Source: Epiperipatus broadwayi
Lineage: Eukaryota > Onychophora > Udeonychophora > Euonychophora > Peripatidae
Length of the DNA stretch: 64,000 nt
Direction of reading: 5' to 3'
Assembly (NCBI GenBank): GCA_028023455.1
Contig: JAQFVV010006200.1
Span: forward strand, 7,862,521-7,926,520
Under the pieces are notes generated by a model. It had not been told where the DNA came from. It ran no database searches and worked only from the letters and a program-made list of their open reading frames with translations. The position numbers and the translations under genes were made by a program. Shown one piece after another: positions 23,882-36,395 of this stretch; within the stretch, counting starts at the first letter, position 1; each line of letters starts with the position of its first letter.

Positions 23882-25435
23882 GAAATCTTGTGTTTATGTC
23901 TTGTTGGTATTTTCAAATTCATAGTTTTAAAAATATATTCATGATTTTGTTTCGTATATAATTAATATTAGCTTTAATAAACTTATTTTCATATAAATGG
24001 TTGATTATAAATAATAATAAAAAAATTAAAATTTCTTTATATTCTGCAGAAATATTTTTCAAGAGCAGCCACACATCCAATATTGCTTTAAGGTGTTTTA
24101 CGTTTTGTTTTTCTTGCGTTAAAATTCCAATTACCATTAATTATATTAGTTTCACTCATAACCTATATGTCTCCATTTTTTTCTTAAAATAATTTTGAAA
24201 TATACAAACTGTTAAATTTAATAATAATGACTTATTTATTTATTTATTTGAAATAAAAAAAGTTTAGAATTATTTTTTGTAAAAAAAATGTAAGAAAATA
24301 AAATAAATATTAGATTATTTTTTTAATGTCTAAATGTAAACTTTTTAAATTTTTACTGTTAGTTTCGCAACAAAAAAAAAAAATTCGAAGAGAAATTTAT
24401 GTTTAATAAATAATAAGTTATTTTTCTGTGCGAAATTTGTAGAAAATTTTCGAAGTAAACTGATATCTGCAAGTCTTAATATAGACTCAAGAAAAAATAA
24501 ACTGTAGGCTCAGTACTTGTGAATCTGCGATCCCCGAGCCCTTTTCCACAAGTGGCAAAGGCTACAGCATGTTGCAATAATGTTTTCTTTACTTTTAATC
24601 AACTCTTCAACATTCATTTGACTAAAACATATTAACTTGGCATTTCTATCTTCTAATTAAGAATGCTAGAAACCGATTTAACAAACATTACTGAATGTGT
24701 AGCTAGGCGAACTATTTCCATTTATCTCGAAAATAAATCCTAAACCTATTTCTGACTTACTAATATTTCAAAATTCGTCTGGCCTGAACTCAGAACACGA
24801 AAATGAGTATGTTAATTATAGTACCATAGAACTCTTTCTATATACAGTTTTTCAATATTCTCATTCTTAAATTAAACAATCTACATTACTATTTATTATA
24901 ACAATATGGAATTGCAGGGATTTATGTAGGATGTGCAAATAATAGCATCATAATTTTCAACTTAATGTGATAAGAGCAAAAAATCAGCAGGTCATCAATA
25001 GATCACATATAAGAAATAAATATAGTATCAACAGCAACTATCACCAACAGTCATATTTTGCATCAGCAGCAAGTTAACCAACAGCCGTCTTGTATCTGGA
25101 TTTAAAAGGCATACTACAAAATCTTAAACTAATTACCAACAAGGCCAGTCCAAACTTGAGGCATAATATTGTAAAAAATCTAATCATCAATATATATAGA
25201 TCTGATTGTCTTATGCACAAAGTACATTATTTATTAAAAGCATGACTGGATTTATTTAGTTTCTGACTTGTAATATACATATATAAAATGGAGCAAGCTA
25301 GTGCACAGAAAATACATCTCTTATGGCCTTATGACTAAAGTAACCTTCTAGGGAGTTCAGTGATTTGTTCATCATTACCACTGAATTATTTGATATATGA
25401 TTAACAATAATTTTTTCTACAATTATAATATATAT
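23882..25435. other. unassigned AT-rich DNA
   Basis: No recognised feature. The short opposite-strand ORFs at 23,919-24,192 overlap each other and have no signature. A somewhat GC-richer spot around 24,510-24,570 is unassigned. Confidence 0.35.
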
Positions 25436-25439
25436 ACAA

Positions 25440-26335
25440 GACTAAAGTCATCATTATCATCAACAACCATTATAAATCCACTGCAGGATGAAGGTCTCTC
25501 CAAGTTCAATCCATCTTCTCCAATCTTTAGCTTCACTACACCACATCACCCCTGCACACCTTCTTATTTCATCCATCCATCTCACATGTGGTCACTTTCT
25601 GGGTCTTTTACAATCTCTTGGAATACCATTTAAGATTTCAATTGTCCATCTATTATCAGTTCTTCCAATATGTCCAGCCCAACTCCACTTCAGTCTTACT
25701 TTTTTCAATGAGATCAGTAACACCTGTTTGTTCTCTTACTCATATATTGCATTTTCGAACTCCTAACATGCATTTCTCCATACTTCTTTGAGTCATCTGA
25801 AGTCTCTGCATTACTCTTTTATTAAGTGTCCAAGTCTCAGATCTATAAGTAAGAACTGGTAAAACACATTTATGAAAAACCTTCCTTTTCAAAGACATGG
25901 GCATATTTCCTTTTAGTATCAAGTTGTTTCTACCAAAGCACTCCAATCAAGTTTAATTCTATGATTAATTTCATCCATTAAGTTTCCATCTGTATTGATA
26001 ATTTGACCAAGATATTTGTAGCTGTTAACTTCTTCTAACTCCTCATAATCAATCTTTATTTTTATATTTTGAGAAAATCCATTAAACATTACTTTAGTCT
26101 TTTTAACATTTATCTTTAATCCTATTTTCCCACTTTCATCTGATAACTCCTGCAACATTTCCTACAGCTCTAAAGCATTATTTGCAAAAACAACTACATC
26201 ATCTGCAAAATCTAAATGACTTAAATAATCTCCATTTACTTTCACTCCTTTAGCTTCCCACTTAATCTGCAAAATACTTTTTACTTCTGAATTTAAGATC
26301 AAGAAACAACATGGTCTTCCTTCTCAGTTGCCTAA
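25440..26335 (-). mobile_element. RTE-clade LINE, 3' part (reverse transcriptase to C-terminus), degenerate
   Basis: Minus-strand translation gives the second half of an RTE-type reverse transcriptase. It runs from WEAKGVKVNGDYLSHLDFAD(D) with the catalytic FADD at about 26,185-26,210, through GLKINVKKTKVMFNG, YKYLGQIINTDG and LPVLTYRSETWTLNK. The C-terminal block RKWPHVRWMDEIRRCAG and an ILQWIYN-type end follow. The tail is a GATGATAATGATGA-type repeat near 25,450, as is usual for RTE 3' ends. Stops and frameshifts break it into ORFs at 25,919-26,158 and 25,740-25,946. It stands back to back with the 5' part at 26,417. Confidence 0.85.
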
Positions 26336-26416
26336 TAAAGCAGAATGAATGCATGTGTAAATGATAAATATTTTTCCAATAGACATATACAATCATGACA
26401 GACAAAATTAAACCAT

Positions 26417-28880
26417 GACTTTTTCTTCCAGGAGGCTGCGGTTGGTTGCCGAAGGTGGAGAATGCTAAGAATCCTCCGATTGTTGATCCAGGCTGCCATT
26501 TGATGATGACCTTTTATTTAGGCACTTACAATACCAGATCACTTTCAAGTGAAGGAAGATTGCAAGAATTAGAAGAATTGTCCCTTATATTAAATGGGAC
26601 ATTATTGGACTTTGTGACGTTAAAAAAAAAGATCAAGAGACAATTAATTTAAAAAGTGAACATGTACTCTACTATAAAGGCACAAATATTGGAAATACAA
26701 GTGGAGTAGAATTCATTATAAATAAAAAGTGGAAGAACAGCATTGTGGAGATTAATGGTGTATCACACAAAGTGGCAAGATTAGTTATACAACTTAATAG
26801 CAGATACCAAATGCAGATAATTCAGGTCTATGCCCCAACAAGTTCTCATAGTGATGAAGTAGTAAAAGATTTTTATATGGATGTACAAAAGGCTTTTGAT
26901 CAGAGCAAACAACATTTTAAAATTTGTTATGGGTGACTTTAATGCTAGAATTGGTAAACAAATGAAAGTGCGATAGGTAATTTTCTTTATGGTAATAGAA
27001 ATGAGAGAGGGCATCGATTAGTAAGATGTAAGATACGTGTTAATACAAAACTAGAGAGACAAAAATTATTAAAAAAAACAATATTTACAGTTGATATTCC
27101 TAATTTTCTGAAACATTCTAATGAATTTAAATTAGAATTTACAAATCAGTTTCAAGTATTAGTAGATTTTGAACATGATTCAGATTTGAATGAAATTAAT
27201 AAGAAAATAACTGATACACTTTTAAAAACTGCAACAACGATAGCTGGTAGAAAGAAGCAGCAATTGACCAATAAAATTTCTATTGAGACTAGACAATTTA
27301 TGAAGAAGAGAAGGAATATAAAAATATACAAAAATGATGCATTAAAAAGGATTGAATACCTCGAATTTTGAAAAAATGGTGTGCAAAAGAGTTGAAAATG
27401 ATATAAGAAAATATAACTGTGAACTAGCAAGAAAAACTGTAGAAGAGAATAAAAGTCTCAATAGTGTAAAACAACATTTTGGTATTGGTAGGAAATTTAT
27501 ATCTGCAATATGAAAATAAGATGGAATTATTACTAACAGAAGTGATGACGTCATGAAATGGGTAGAAGACTTCTATCAAGAATTATTTAGTAATAAAGAA
27601 CAAGTACCTCCTATATCTATTATATCTTCCAAATTGTCTAGAATTTTAAATGAAGAAGTGAGACATGCAATTAAATTTATGAAGAAAAGAAAAGTTCCAG
27701 GTAATGATGGAATTATAATTGATATATTAAAAGAAGCAGGTGAAGAAATAGAATTTTTTTTAGCAAAGTTATATACCAAGTGTCTAAATGATATAGATGT
27801 ACCAGATGATTGGAAGAATGCAATATTAATATTAATATTTAAAAAAGGTGATAAAGAAGATATTAGAAATTACAGACCTATCAGGCTTTTATCAGTTTTA
27901 TATAAAAATTTTACCAAGATAATTACAACTCATCTACAGAGAATATTGGATTTCTACCAACCAAGAGAACAAGCTGGATTTAAATGTGGTTTTAGTACAA
28001 TAGATCATATCCAGGTATTGAGAGAAGTTATAGAAAGGACAAATGAATATGAGTTACCATTATGCTTTGGATTTGTAGATTATGAAAAGGCATTTGATTC
28101 TATAAACATTTTTTCAGTGATTAAAGCATTGGATCATCAAGATATAGATCCAGGATATTGTCATATTTTGAGGAATATTTATAAAATTGCAACAGCAACA
28201 ATTAGATTACATAATGATACTAGTAAAATAATACAGATTTTAAACTTCTCCCTTGATAATTTAATATACAAATTAAAAAGCGTGTGCAACACTTGAAAGA
28301 GAAGCTATACCTATTCCAAAAATTATTATGCGCTAAGCGCTTTCGAGGCAATTTGCCTCATATTCATAACGGTAATGTGAGATGCAGAATGAGAAAATAG
28401 GGCAAGAACATTCCAAGAAGACAGGACATGTGTTTGAACCCTCCAACCCCAAAATAGTCAGCATTGAGAAAAATGACATCAAGCGGAAAATCAGAGAAGC
28501 ATACTTCATTAATAGTAATAATAACGCTATCAATAGACGCGATGCCTGCTTTGACATCTCCAAACGTTGGACTATCTAGCTCTTTTGCATACCGCTTTGT
28601 TTTCTTGCCCTATTTCCTCATTCTGCATCTCACATTACCACTATGAATATGAGGCAAATGGCCTCGAAAGCGCTTAGCGCATAATAATTTTTGGAAATAG
28701 TATAGCTTCTCTTTCAAGTGTTGCATACGTTTTTTAATTTGTATAATGATACTAGGAAAGTCAACATTGAAAAGGGTGTAAGACAAGGTAACTTCATATT
28801 TCCAAAACTTTTTACAGCAGTGCTGCAAAAAATATTTTGTGAAAGACTAAAGTATTCAATGTTATATGGCCACATATAAT
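26417..28880 (+). mobile_element. RTE-clade LINE, 5' part (endonuclease plus reverse transcriptase start)
   Basis: LGTYNTRSLSSEGRLQELEE (from 26,515) is the N-terminus of an APE-type endonuclease. RYQMQIIQVYAPTSSHSDE (26,797-26,855) and a damaged GDFNARIGK block follow. The reverse transcriptase runs from 27,553: KKRKVPGNDGI, WKNAILILIFKKGDKEDI, NYRPIRLLS, QAGFKCGFST and FVDYEKAFDS, which carries the first catalytic Asp. After the 28,224-28,742 insertion it resumes with EKGVRQGN and PKLFTAVLQKIF, then ends near 28,850. Several frameshifts and stops make it inactive. Together with 25,440-26,335 it covers almost one whole element. Confidence 0.85.
28224..28742. mobile_element. 519-bp foldback insertion with 13-bp target duplication
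   Basis: The LINE sequence ATAATGATACTAG (28,211-28,223) is repeated at 28,743-28,755, bracketing the insert. Inverted repeats of about 135 bp run from ACAAATTAAAAA (28,268) and end with TTTTTAATTTGT at 28,742. They include GCGCTAAGCGC and TTTCGAGGCAATTTGCCTC. On the left an extra 44 bp lies between the duplication and the inverted repeat, a one-sided tail as described for Penelope-like elements. The centre (28,405-28,595) is less AT-rich and has no recognised protein. A 13-bp duplication fits retroposition better than cut-and-paste. Confidence 0.8.
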
Positions 28881-29280
28881 TGATTTACACCTATTTATAA
28901 CATCTGTTTAAATATATGGTACTGCATCTGTTAATAATATAGCTTATTATAATAAATAAAAATATCTTTCATTCTTATTAATTGGTTTTATATACTAAAA
29001 TAATTCTATCATTTCAGTTTTTTCTCTTTTCTTTATTTATGTCATGTGCCCACATCTTATATATGTAGTTTATTTTATTACTTTTATTTTAAAACTTTTC
29101 AATGAATTTAAAAGAAATTATATTAAAATTAATGGCTATGATTCTCGTTAAATATTTTAACTTTAAGAATCCACTTTTTATTCTGTATTAGTTCTAAAAG
29201 CTAAATGTACCAGGTAGAATATGTTTAAAACATGTATTTTTTCTTATTCAGTACATACATAGGCTTAAACCTGCATTTAT
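28881..29280. other. unassigned AT-rich DNA
   Basis: Nothing recognised between the LINE end and the tRNA-like arm. Confidence 0.35.
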
Positions 29281-29400
29281 ATATGTAATATATGCGGGAT
29301 TCAAACTCATACTTTCACACGACCCACTACTCTCAGTGCCATCTCATATTGCTGACCCACCTGATCACACACATGTTGAAAAGATAAATAATACAACAAA
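29281..29400 (-). repeat. single tRNA-like arm of the hammerhead/palindrome family
   Basis: Contains GGGATTCAAACTCATACTTT (inverse of a B-box end), CACACGACCC, GATCACACACATG and AAAAGATAAATAAT, in the same order as the left arm of the palindrome at 7,951-8,048. The second arm and any ribozyme core are absent. Confidence 0.65.
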
Positions 29401-29599
29401 AAATGAGAAACAACCATGATATATATATATATTCACCATAATAATAACAACAATAATAATAATTTTATTTACTTATATATTTCATACAATTCGAAATATA
29501 CAAACCATTTACAAGTAGATAATCTAAATATAATATACAATATATATAATAAAACTATAATGACAGTAAATGGTATAAAATTTATACAGCTAATATTTC

Positions 29600-29866
29600 C
29601 TAAAGTATAATTTTTATTAAGTTTAAATATGTTCTCTTATCAATAGATAAAATATTTATTCCAAGCATGTTAGCATCAATAATATTATACAATCTGCTTA
29701 TTCTTTGCAAAGTTGAATGACCTAGATATGAAGTTTCATAATATCTTGTCATTTTGATTATTTCTTTAAATCTAATTTTGGTTATACAATTTGGTAAAAG
29801 TATGTTCTCATGTAAAATATTATAAAATGTAACATTAAAAAGTTGTCCTACGTGTTTGGGCAGCAT
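29600..29866 (-). CDS. 88-residue ORF, unknown
   Basis: An open frame with an ordinary amino-acid mixture, including TRYYETSYLGHSTLQRISR and NMLGINILSIDKRTY. It is more protein-like than most ORFs here. No family was recognised. The flanks are AT-rich, with a (TAA)n-like run at 29,440-29,460. It could be a relic of a transposon ORF or chance. A start codon cannot be chosen with confidence. Confidence 0.2.
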   Translation of the reverse strand: MLPKHVGQLFNVTFYNILHENILLPNCITKIRFKEIIKMTRYYETSYLGHSTLQRISRLYNIIDANMLGINILSIDKRTYLNLIKIIL

Positions 29867-31529
29867 TTTATAACAAATGAACAGATGATGAAATAATATT
29901 TATTATCACCCTTAAAATTAGGATGTCATTTGTAAGAGATAGGATATAACAAAGTTATTATAGAGTGATCCTGTTTAATTATGGCCTGCAAATTGGGGCA
30001 CCATTTGTAATAGAATAAATATGTGGGTGTGTTAAATTCTGTTATAGCCCCGATGATTTGGGTGTAACACATTGAAAATGTGCAATGGGAAATAATAAGT
30101 CTAATATAGCCTGAATAAATATATAGCCCAGCCACTGATCATTCTATATAACAGAATGAAAATGAGCCCTGAAGTTAGACATAATTTATAAATGAATAAA
30201 ATATAAATCAAAGGAAAATGATCCTAATTTTATAATGCCCATAAATAATAGTATTGTTCATAACAGAATAAATAAAAATATACTAAGTAACAAATACTAA
30301 TCAATAAATAATCATTAAGTATTTAAATAATCCTTTGTCTAATCACATATCTTACTGTTAACTATACTAAAACAAAATGGTGATGATAATCTTTATTATG
30401 GCATCATAAATTCATACAGCATTTAGAATAAATAGAAAACAAACAAAATTATCATTTCAGATATCCTAAATATAATCCTTATTTAAGATAGATTAAACTA
30501 AAACAAGTCAAATATTGTTCCAAAACAATGATATATGCTTAAGGTATATTTCACTTATAATCAAATGAAAATAATAATAAATCATTTAACAACCAAATTC
30601 TAACACAGATGATGAATCAAGTATTGCTTAAAATAATATAAACTTATATTAAAATTTAACAATATTCATATCTAAATAAAATAATTCATGAATGATTGAA
30701 ATAGCAGCTTTAGTATGTCCTACAAGTTTACAATATTCATAATATCTAAATAAATATACGACCCAATAATTAATTTTAAATCCTAGTTTAATAAAATGAT
30801 AAATAATACTAACTCAGCCATGCTATACTCATATTAATTTACTATTATTAATTATGGAGTTTATAACAAGATTATTCTTGAATATATAATATCCAATCAT
30901 ACCAGTATATAAAAGAAACAATAAATTTCTATTGGATATTTACTTAAGTACAATTAATTAATTGAATTAATTTATTTTAAATTTCCTGTAATTAAACTAT
31001 TAAAGCTGTGTAATATAACAATCAAAACATATATAAAGAATTATTAGCATTTATTATAATTAAGTATGAATATTAAAATTTAATAGTCAATTGCATTTAT
31101 GATTGGCATCAACTAAATTTTAAATATAATTAAAGCAAACCATTCTGTCTCATAACAAAAATATACTACTATCAGCTTTATAATTGAATAAGATTAAGAT
31201 CTTATTAATTAACTATGAACTCAATACAGTACTTATCTGATCAATAATAATTTAGATAAAACATGCAAATATTTGACTATGACTATATCCAGTCAGATAA
31301 TAACTATTTAATTCAATACAAAAAAATTATATAACCATATTCACCAATTCTAGTGGAGCATGTGATATAGTTGTTTCAAATAAATTTTATAATATAGTCA
31401 GTTTATTTTATCTCATTCAAATGTTATTAATCAATTCATTTGTACAATCAGACAATAATCAGACAAGTTTATTTGTTTTAAGTTAAATTGAAATTCATTA
31501 ATAAAGAAATATAATTATATATATGATGA
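29867..31529. other. AT-rich DNA without recognised features
   Basis: Dense TAATAA/TTAATT sequence. No ORF with a signature and no defined boundary. The composition resembles the interiors of the TTGTAAC-type elements. Confidence 0.35.
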
Positions 31530-32235
31530 TAAACCAGCAAGCATCACATGATCATATCTCCAATACTAGCACATAATTGTTTATAAAAAAAGCAAAGCAA
31601 AACTCCATATAGTAGTGCCACCTGTGCTAAACAGAGTAATCAATGGATGCCAGAAGGCTTGTGCATAAAATCCCTATCTAATGCCTACTCATCCAATACC
31701 TCCAGACTAGTTTCTGGCTTGTGGTCTTTGTCAGTGAGGAGCTTTGGATCTGAGAGCACTTTGAAAACACAAAAAATATTTTCAATCTAAGCTCAATAGC
31801 TTATATAGTCATATGGGTCTGAACTCAGTTCAGCATCCATACATTTTGGTGTCTTTGGCTTTTTAACAACCATAGCCACCACTACCCTATTAGGCAGGAT
31901 TGGTGTTAAACCAGAAGGCATCACATGATCACATCTCCAATACTAGCACATAATTGTTTATAAACAAAGCAAAGCAAAACTCCATATAGTAGTGCCACCT
32001 GTGCTAAGTAGAGATAAAAGGTGTTTGCTAGAGGGATGCATTAGATCTTAAGATCTAGATGCAGTGCTCTCAGATCCAAAGCTCCTCACTGATGAAGGCC
32101 ACAAGCCAGAAACTAGTCTGGGGATATTGGATGAGTAGGCATTAGATAGGGATTTTATGCACAAGCCTTCTGGCAACCATTGATTACTCTGTTTAGCACA
32201 GGTGACACTACTATATGGAGTTTTGCTTTGCTTTG
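31530..32235. mobile_element. CAAAACTC-type foldback cluster F2
   Basis: Inverted termini AGCAAAGCAAAACTCCATAT (31,591) and the inverse at about 32,213-32,232 enclose two opposite units sharing CTTGTGCATAAAATCCCTAT, CAGAAACTAGTCTGG and similar words. A 105-bp segment (GCATCACATGATCA ... CACCTGTGCTAA) at 31,530-31,635 is repeated directly at 31,911-32,016. The centre contains GAACTGAGTTCAG and the uninterrupted target of the MITE found in F3. Confidence 0.75.
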
Positions 32236-32798
32236 TTTATATATATGATGAATAGTTTGTAGACCATTGATATGTACATCTATGATCTAATTGCATGTTT
32301 AACAGATCATTTGACATTAATTCCATATTAAAATATGTGATGTGTATTAATCTCCAATTATTTAATACCAAATACAAAACACACATGTCTATGTAAGACA
32401 AATATGTTGCAGAATTTTCATACTTTCCAAGATACAAGAGAGTTTGATATATACATTTTTTTTCTATACTTTATATATATATCCAAAGATGAATATAGTT
32501 ATTTGTTAATAAAAATTTAAGAGAACAAAATAAAGTGAATATTTATTGTGATACAATCCTTTTTGAAACTTCTAATATAAATGATATATCTAAAGTTAAT
32601 TTAAAATCAATAAATAAAAAAATATGAATATTTTTAAACATTAAAAAAATAATTACTATGCCACAAGATATAAGTTTAAACTTAGAAAAATGTAATTCTC
32701 TTATATTTTGGTATGTGAATAGATTACTAATTAACATAAAATTATGTATTATTCACCAATAAATGTCTTACATTTTTAAATGAAGAGAAACATATATA
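32236..32798. other. unassigned AT-rich DNA
   Basis: Nothing recognised between F2 and copy B. Confidence 0.35.
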
Positions 32799-35700
32799 TT
32801 GTAACCTAATAAAAAGGTCGATCACAGATCCAGTGTAATAAAATTAAGGTTTAGATCAAAAGATATTGATTAAATGATCATGAAATGTCAAATATTATTA
32901 AAAAAATTATGAATCCAAAATATTCAGTATATTATTATATTCAGCTTAACTTAATGAAGAGGATCAACTGGATCAAGTATATTATTTAATCAAGAAATGA
33001 TTCAAATATAAATATTTATTTTATTTCAAAAAGCTTCCAATATAAATATCTAGCTCAATAAATGAAAAATGCATTGTAGATTTTATATCAAAAGAGAAGA
33101 ATTATTTAACATGAGTAGTGGCTATTAAACCAAAGATCAGACTGAGTTATCTATCATATTACGGGTCATTGGATGAAAAGGAACATATTTCTATCATTAG
33201 ATTTCTCAAGATATCCCACTATCAATAATTATAAGCAAATTCTTAATAACAAGTATTATAACTCAGGTATATGAAATCACGTGAGGTGAGTACACTAGTA
33301 ATTCAATAAAATATAACTCAGGTATACAGACAGTAGATCTTATCCACTTTCATTTCTTGGTTTGATGTTAAGTGCATGTTTAAAACAAATACTAAGTGAA
33401 TATGGTCTAGCAGGGCGCCACTAGATTATCTGAATCTAGACATGGTTATATCTAATTACCTTTCACATGTACCGGGTATGAATCCCCTTTTTGGTACTTT
33501 ATTTCTAATAAAAATGGGAGATTTTGCTTTTTGAACCATATCACAATATGCACTAATATTTAGATAAAAGTAAAACATCTTTAAACCAAAGTGGAGTTCA
33601 TTAGACATAAATCATTTCTTAGATCTTAGCCTAACAAATGTGTTTCAATATTTTTATAAGTTTACTAGCTCAGATTATATATAACTAATTTAGGATGGCA
33701 ATTCACTCATCCTTGCATGAAATAGATGATGGGATGTGGTTATAATGATACTAAGAAATCACTAAATATTATGAAATTAATATTTATTTATGGCCTGTAA
33801 ACATTTAAACAGCTCATTAATTAAAATGTTGATGATGATGATGATAATAATAATGATAATGACAAGGGTTTCAACTACAGCTCTAGGACTAAGCCTAAAC
33901 ATAAAACTAATTTTTATAAAGAAATTCATAATTATTGCTTAATTTTAGCATATTTACTTATATCTTAAATAACTGATATTCAACCACTGATGATGATGAA
34001 TGATCACACTTAACAAAGACTACACTTAATGAAATATATACGCCTCGTTTAATAAAACAAACTAATATTTATTACTGCATTTCTAACTTATACATAAAAA
34101 ACTCTAGATAAACATGAAAATTGATATGAATAAGAATAATAATAATAATTAATTATATAACAATCCTCAGATTAATTTCAAGTTATGCCCCCTTTCCCTT
34201 CAAATGTATATTGTATTAAGTTGGATGTCACATTGACCATGATTTTCACTCCATGAGAAAAGTATTTCATATAAAAAAAAATATTCACTCATTGGCACAC
34301 ACACCTTATAAATCTAACATGTAAGTAGAATGTTAAAAAAAATGTTAATAGAAATTAGAAAAATCAAGTTCTTAGAAACGAGTTTTAAATCATTATTTCC
34401 CCCTCCCTTCCAAGCGCTAAAATCTATACTTTCTCAAGACAAAATAATTTAATATTCTAATACTACTTGTTACTTCACATTCACTCGCAATTATACACAT
34501 ATAAAATATCACTATGTATGTGTGTGTTTTATCCCAAAATAATAATATATTAGTTAAAACTAAAATCATAATACCATAAAAAAAAATTGTTTTACACATT
34601 AATATTTCATAACTGTAAAATTAATAAACAAATAAATTTTGATACATTCACAATCATTTATGTAGTTCAAAGTTATTATTATTAAGACATTCTTGGTTTC
34701 CATCGATCTGAATTGTCTTTAAAAGTTCTTTAAATAAAATATGTCACTTTATTACTAAATTTTTATTAATACTCTGATTGCATAAAGAAAATAGATATAA
34801 AAGTCATATTACCGATCTTTTGTTTGTGGCGAATTTCCAAGGGTTCAAACTTGTCTTGTATAATGTCTATATTTCTGCAGCTACCATTTCCATTTTACGT
34901 GGGAACAATCTCTTTCCTGAGGTGTATAACTATTTGATGATGGTGACTCTATTGAGGTTATTTGCTTTAGTGGACAATTTGGAAATCATTATATTAATTT
35001 TTCTTCTCTTCCTGTCAAGCATGATTCTTTTAGTGGATGAAATACAGCAGTTGTTTTCACATTTATAAATTTTCTTGAGTTTAAAATAAGTTGCTGGAAC
35101 AATTAATTGGACTTGATGATTAATATTTATCAGTAGATTAATTCATCTTTCATCGGATGCAGGTGAATGCTTTCTTCCTTCTATTAAAAAACATCTTATT
35201 TCTCTGGTCAGTTGAAAGGTGTAGAATATTATTTTAGACAAGACATCTTTTCTTTCCTATATGATATGCAGCTTCCCCAGATGGTCAGGAAAAGATGGGA
35301 CATACATATAATTTTTCTAGCCAGTCATTTATTATATTTTCAACATTCAATTTAATAGTCTAATAATCTGAATTATAATCACAATAATAATAATTCAACT
35401 GATTTTTTTTCCAGACAGCTTTTTATATCCAATTTTTTAGCTAACTTAACCAATCAGAGATAGCGTCACTTGCTATTTTTGGACAAATTCGTTTTAATTA
35501 GATCTCTAATTTATTTTCAACTAAATTATTTTTCAACTGGAAAGTTTAATCCTTTTTCCAGACACTTTTGTCTTAAAAAAAAAAATAGACTTAATCTTTT
35601 TTTTTCTTACACCTAGGTAACATTTCAAATTTTTGAGCTTCCTTCTTTAGATCTTAAGATAAGACAATTTCAAAATTAGAGTTCCCACCCAGATTAAGCT

Positions 35701-36395
35701 CCCAAAGTGACAAACAATCATTTACAAAAACAAAATTACTACAAAAATAGATATCTGATTCAACAGATTTTCTCTTTTAACATAAAATTGTACAAAAAAA
35801 ATAATTTGACAGATTTAACCCTTCCTTTTCTTTCAATATTTAATAAATGTAAATTTCTGTATGTAATGTACACACATACTTCATTATTTCAAATCATTCA
35901 TAAACTAACATTAAATAATATAATTGCTAGCTTAGTAATTATAACCCTATTATTTAATTAAATCTAACTTTTAAATCCCAATTACAATTATAGAAAATCA
36001 AAATAGAAGTATAGAATAAGATATTAGAATTGATCAAGCATAGGTTAGTTTTAAAAAAAGTTAAAATGTTGAATATTTGAAATATAAAACAATTAAATAG
36101 CTTACACATACACTGCCTATATGTATGCATTATAACTTTGCTTTTTAAAGAAAAATTAAAAATTGAATAGTTTAAATGTGTGTATTATCTTTCTATCACA
36201 CACAAACAAGTAAAGCATATAATTGTTGACCCACTCTCTATCTAAAGCTTTTAGAATTGGACCTTGTAGGGTTTAAACTTGGATGCCCTACAACTTCCTT
36301 TATGGTTATATAAAAATGTGATGATGATTTTGGTTTACCTTTTCTACATGCACATTACTATAAATTTAGCTAGTAACTAAATTGTAATGGCACAA
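32799..36395 (+). mobile_element. TTGTAAC-family non-coding repeat, copy B
   Basis: About 3.6 kb colinear with copy A. The left end TTGTAACCTAATAAA follows ATATAT, and the right end ATGGCACAATATATAT matches A exactly. Shared internal blocks include the tRNA-like segment (A box 33,403-33,414; B-box-like 33,475-33,485), the GATGATGATGATAA run (33,834), GACTAAGCCTAAACATAAAAC, and TGTAGGGTTTAAACTTGG (36,266). Many indels separate it from A. No coding region is conserved. Confidence 0.7.

Noticed and set aside
26781-27014. Minus-strand ORFs at 26,781-27,014, 27,152-27,430, 27,342-27,554 and 27,576-27,779
   Set aside because: All are antisense to recognisable RTE coding sequence.
28640-28690. Hammerhead ribozyme in the foldback arm
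   Set aside because: A helix followed by GAAA is present, but the CUGANGA box is missing in this copy and in the one at 39,435, and stem III would start with an A-A mismatch.
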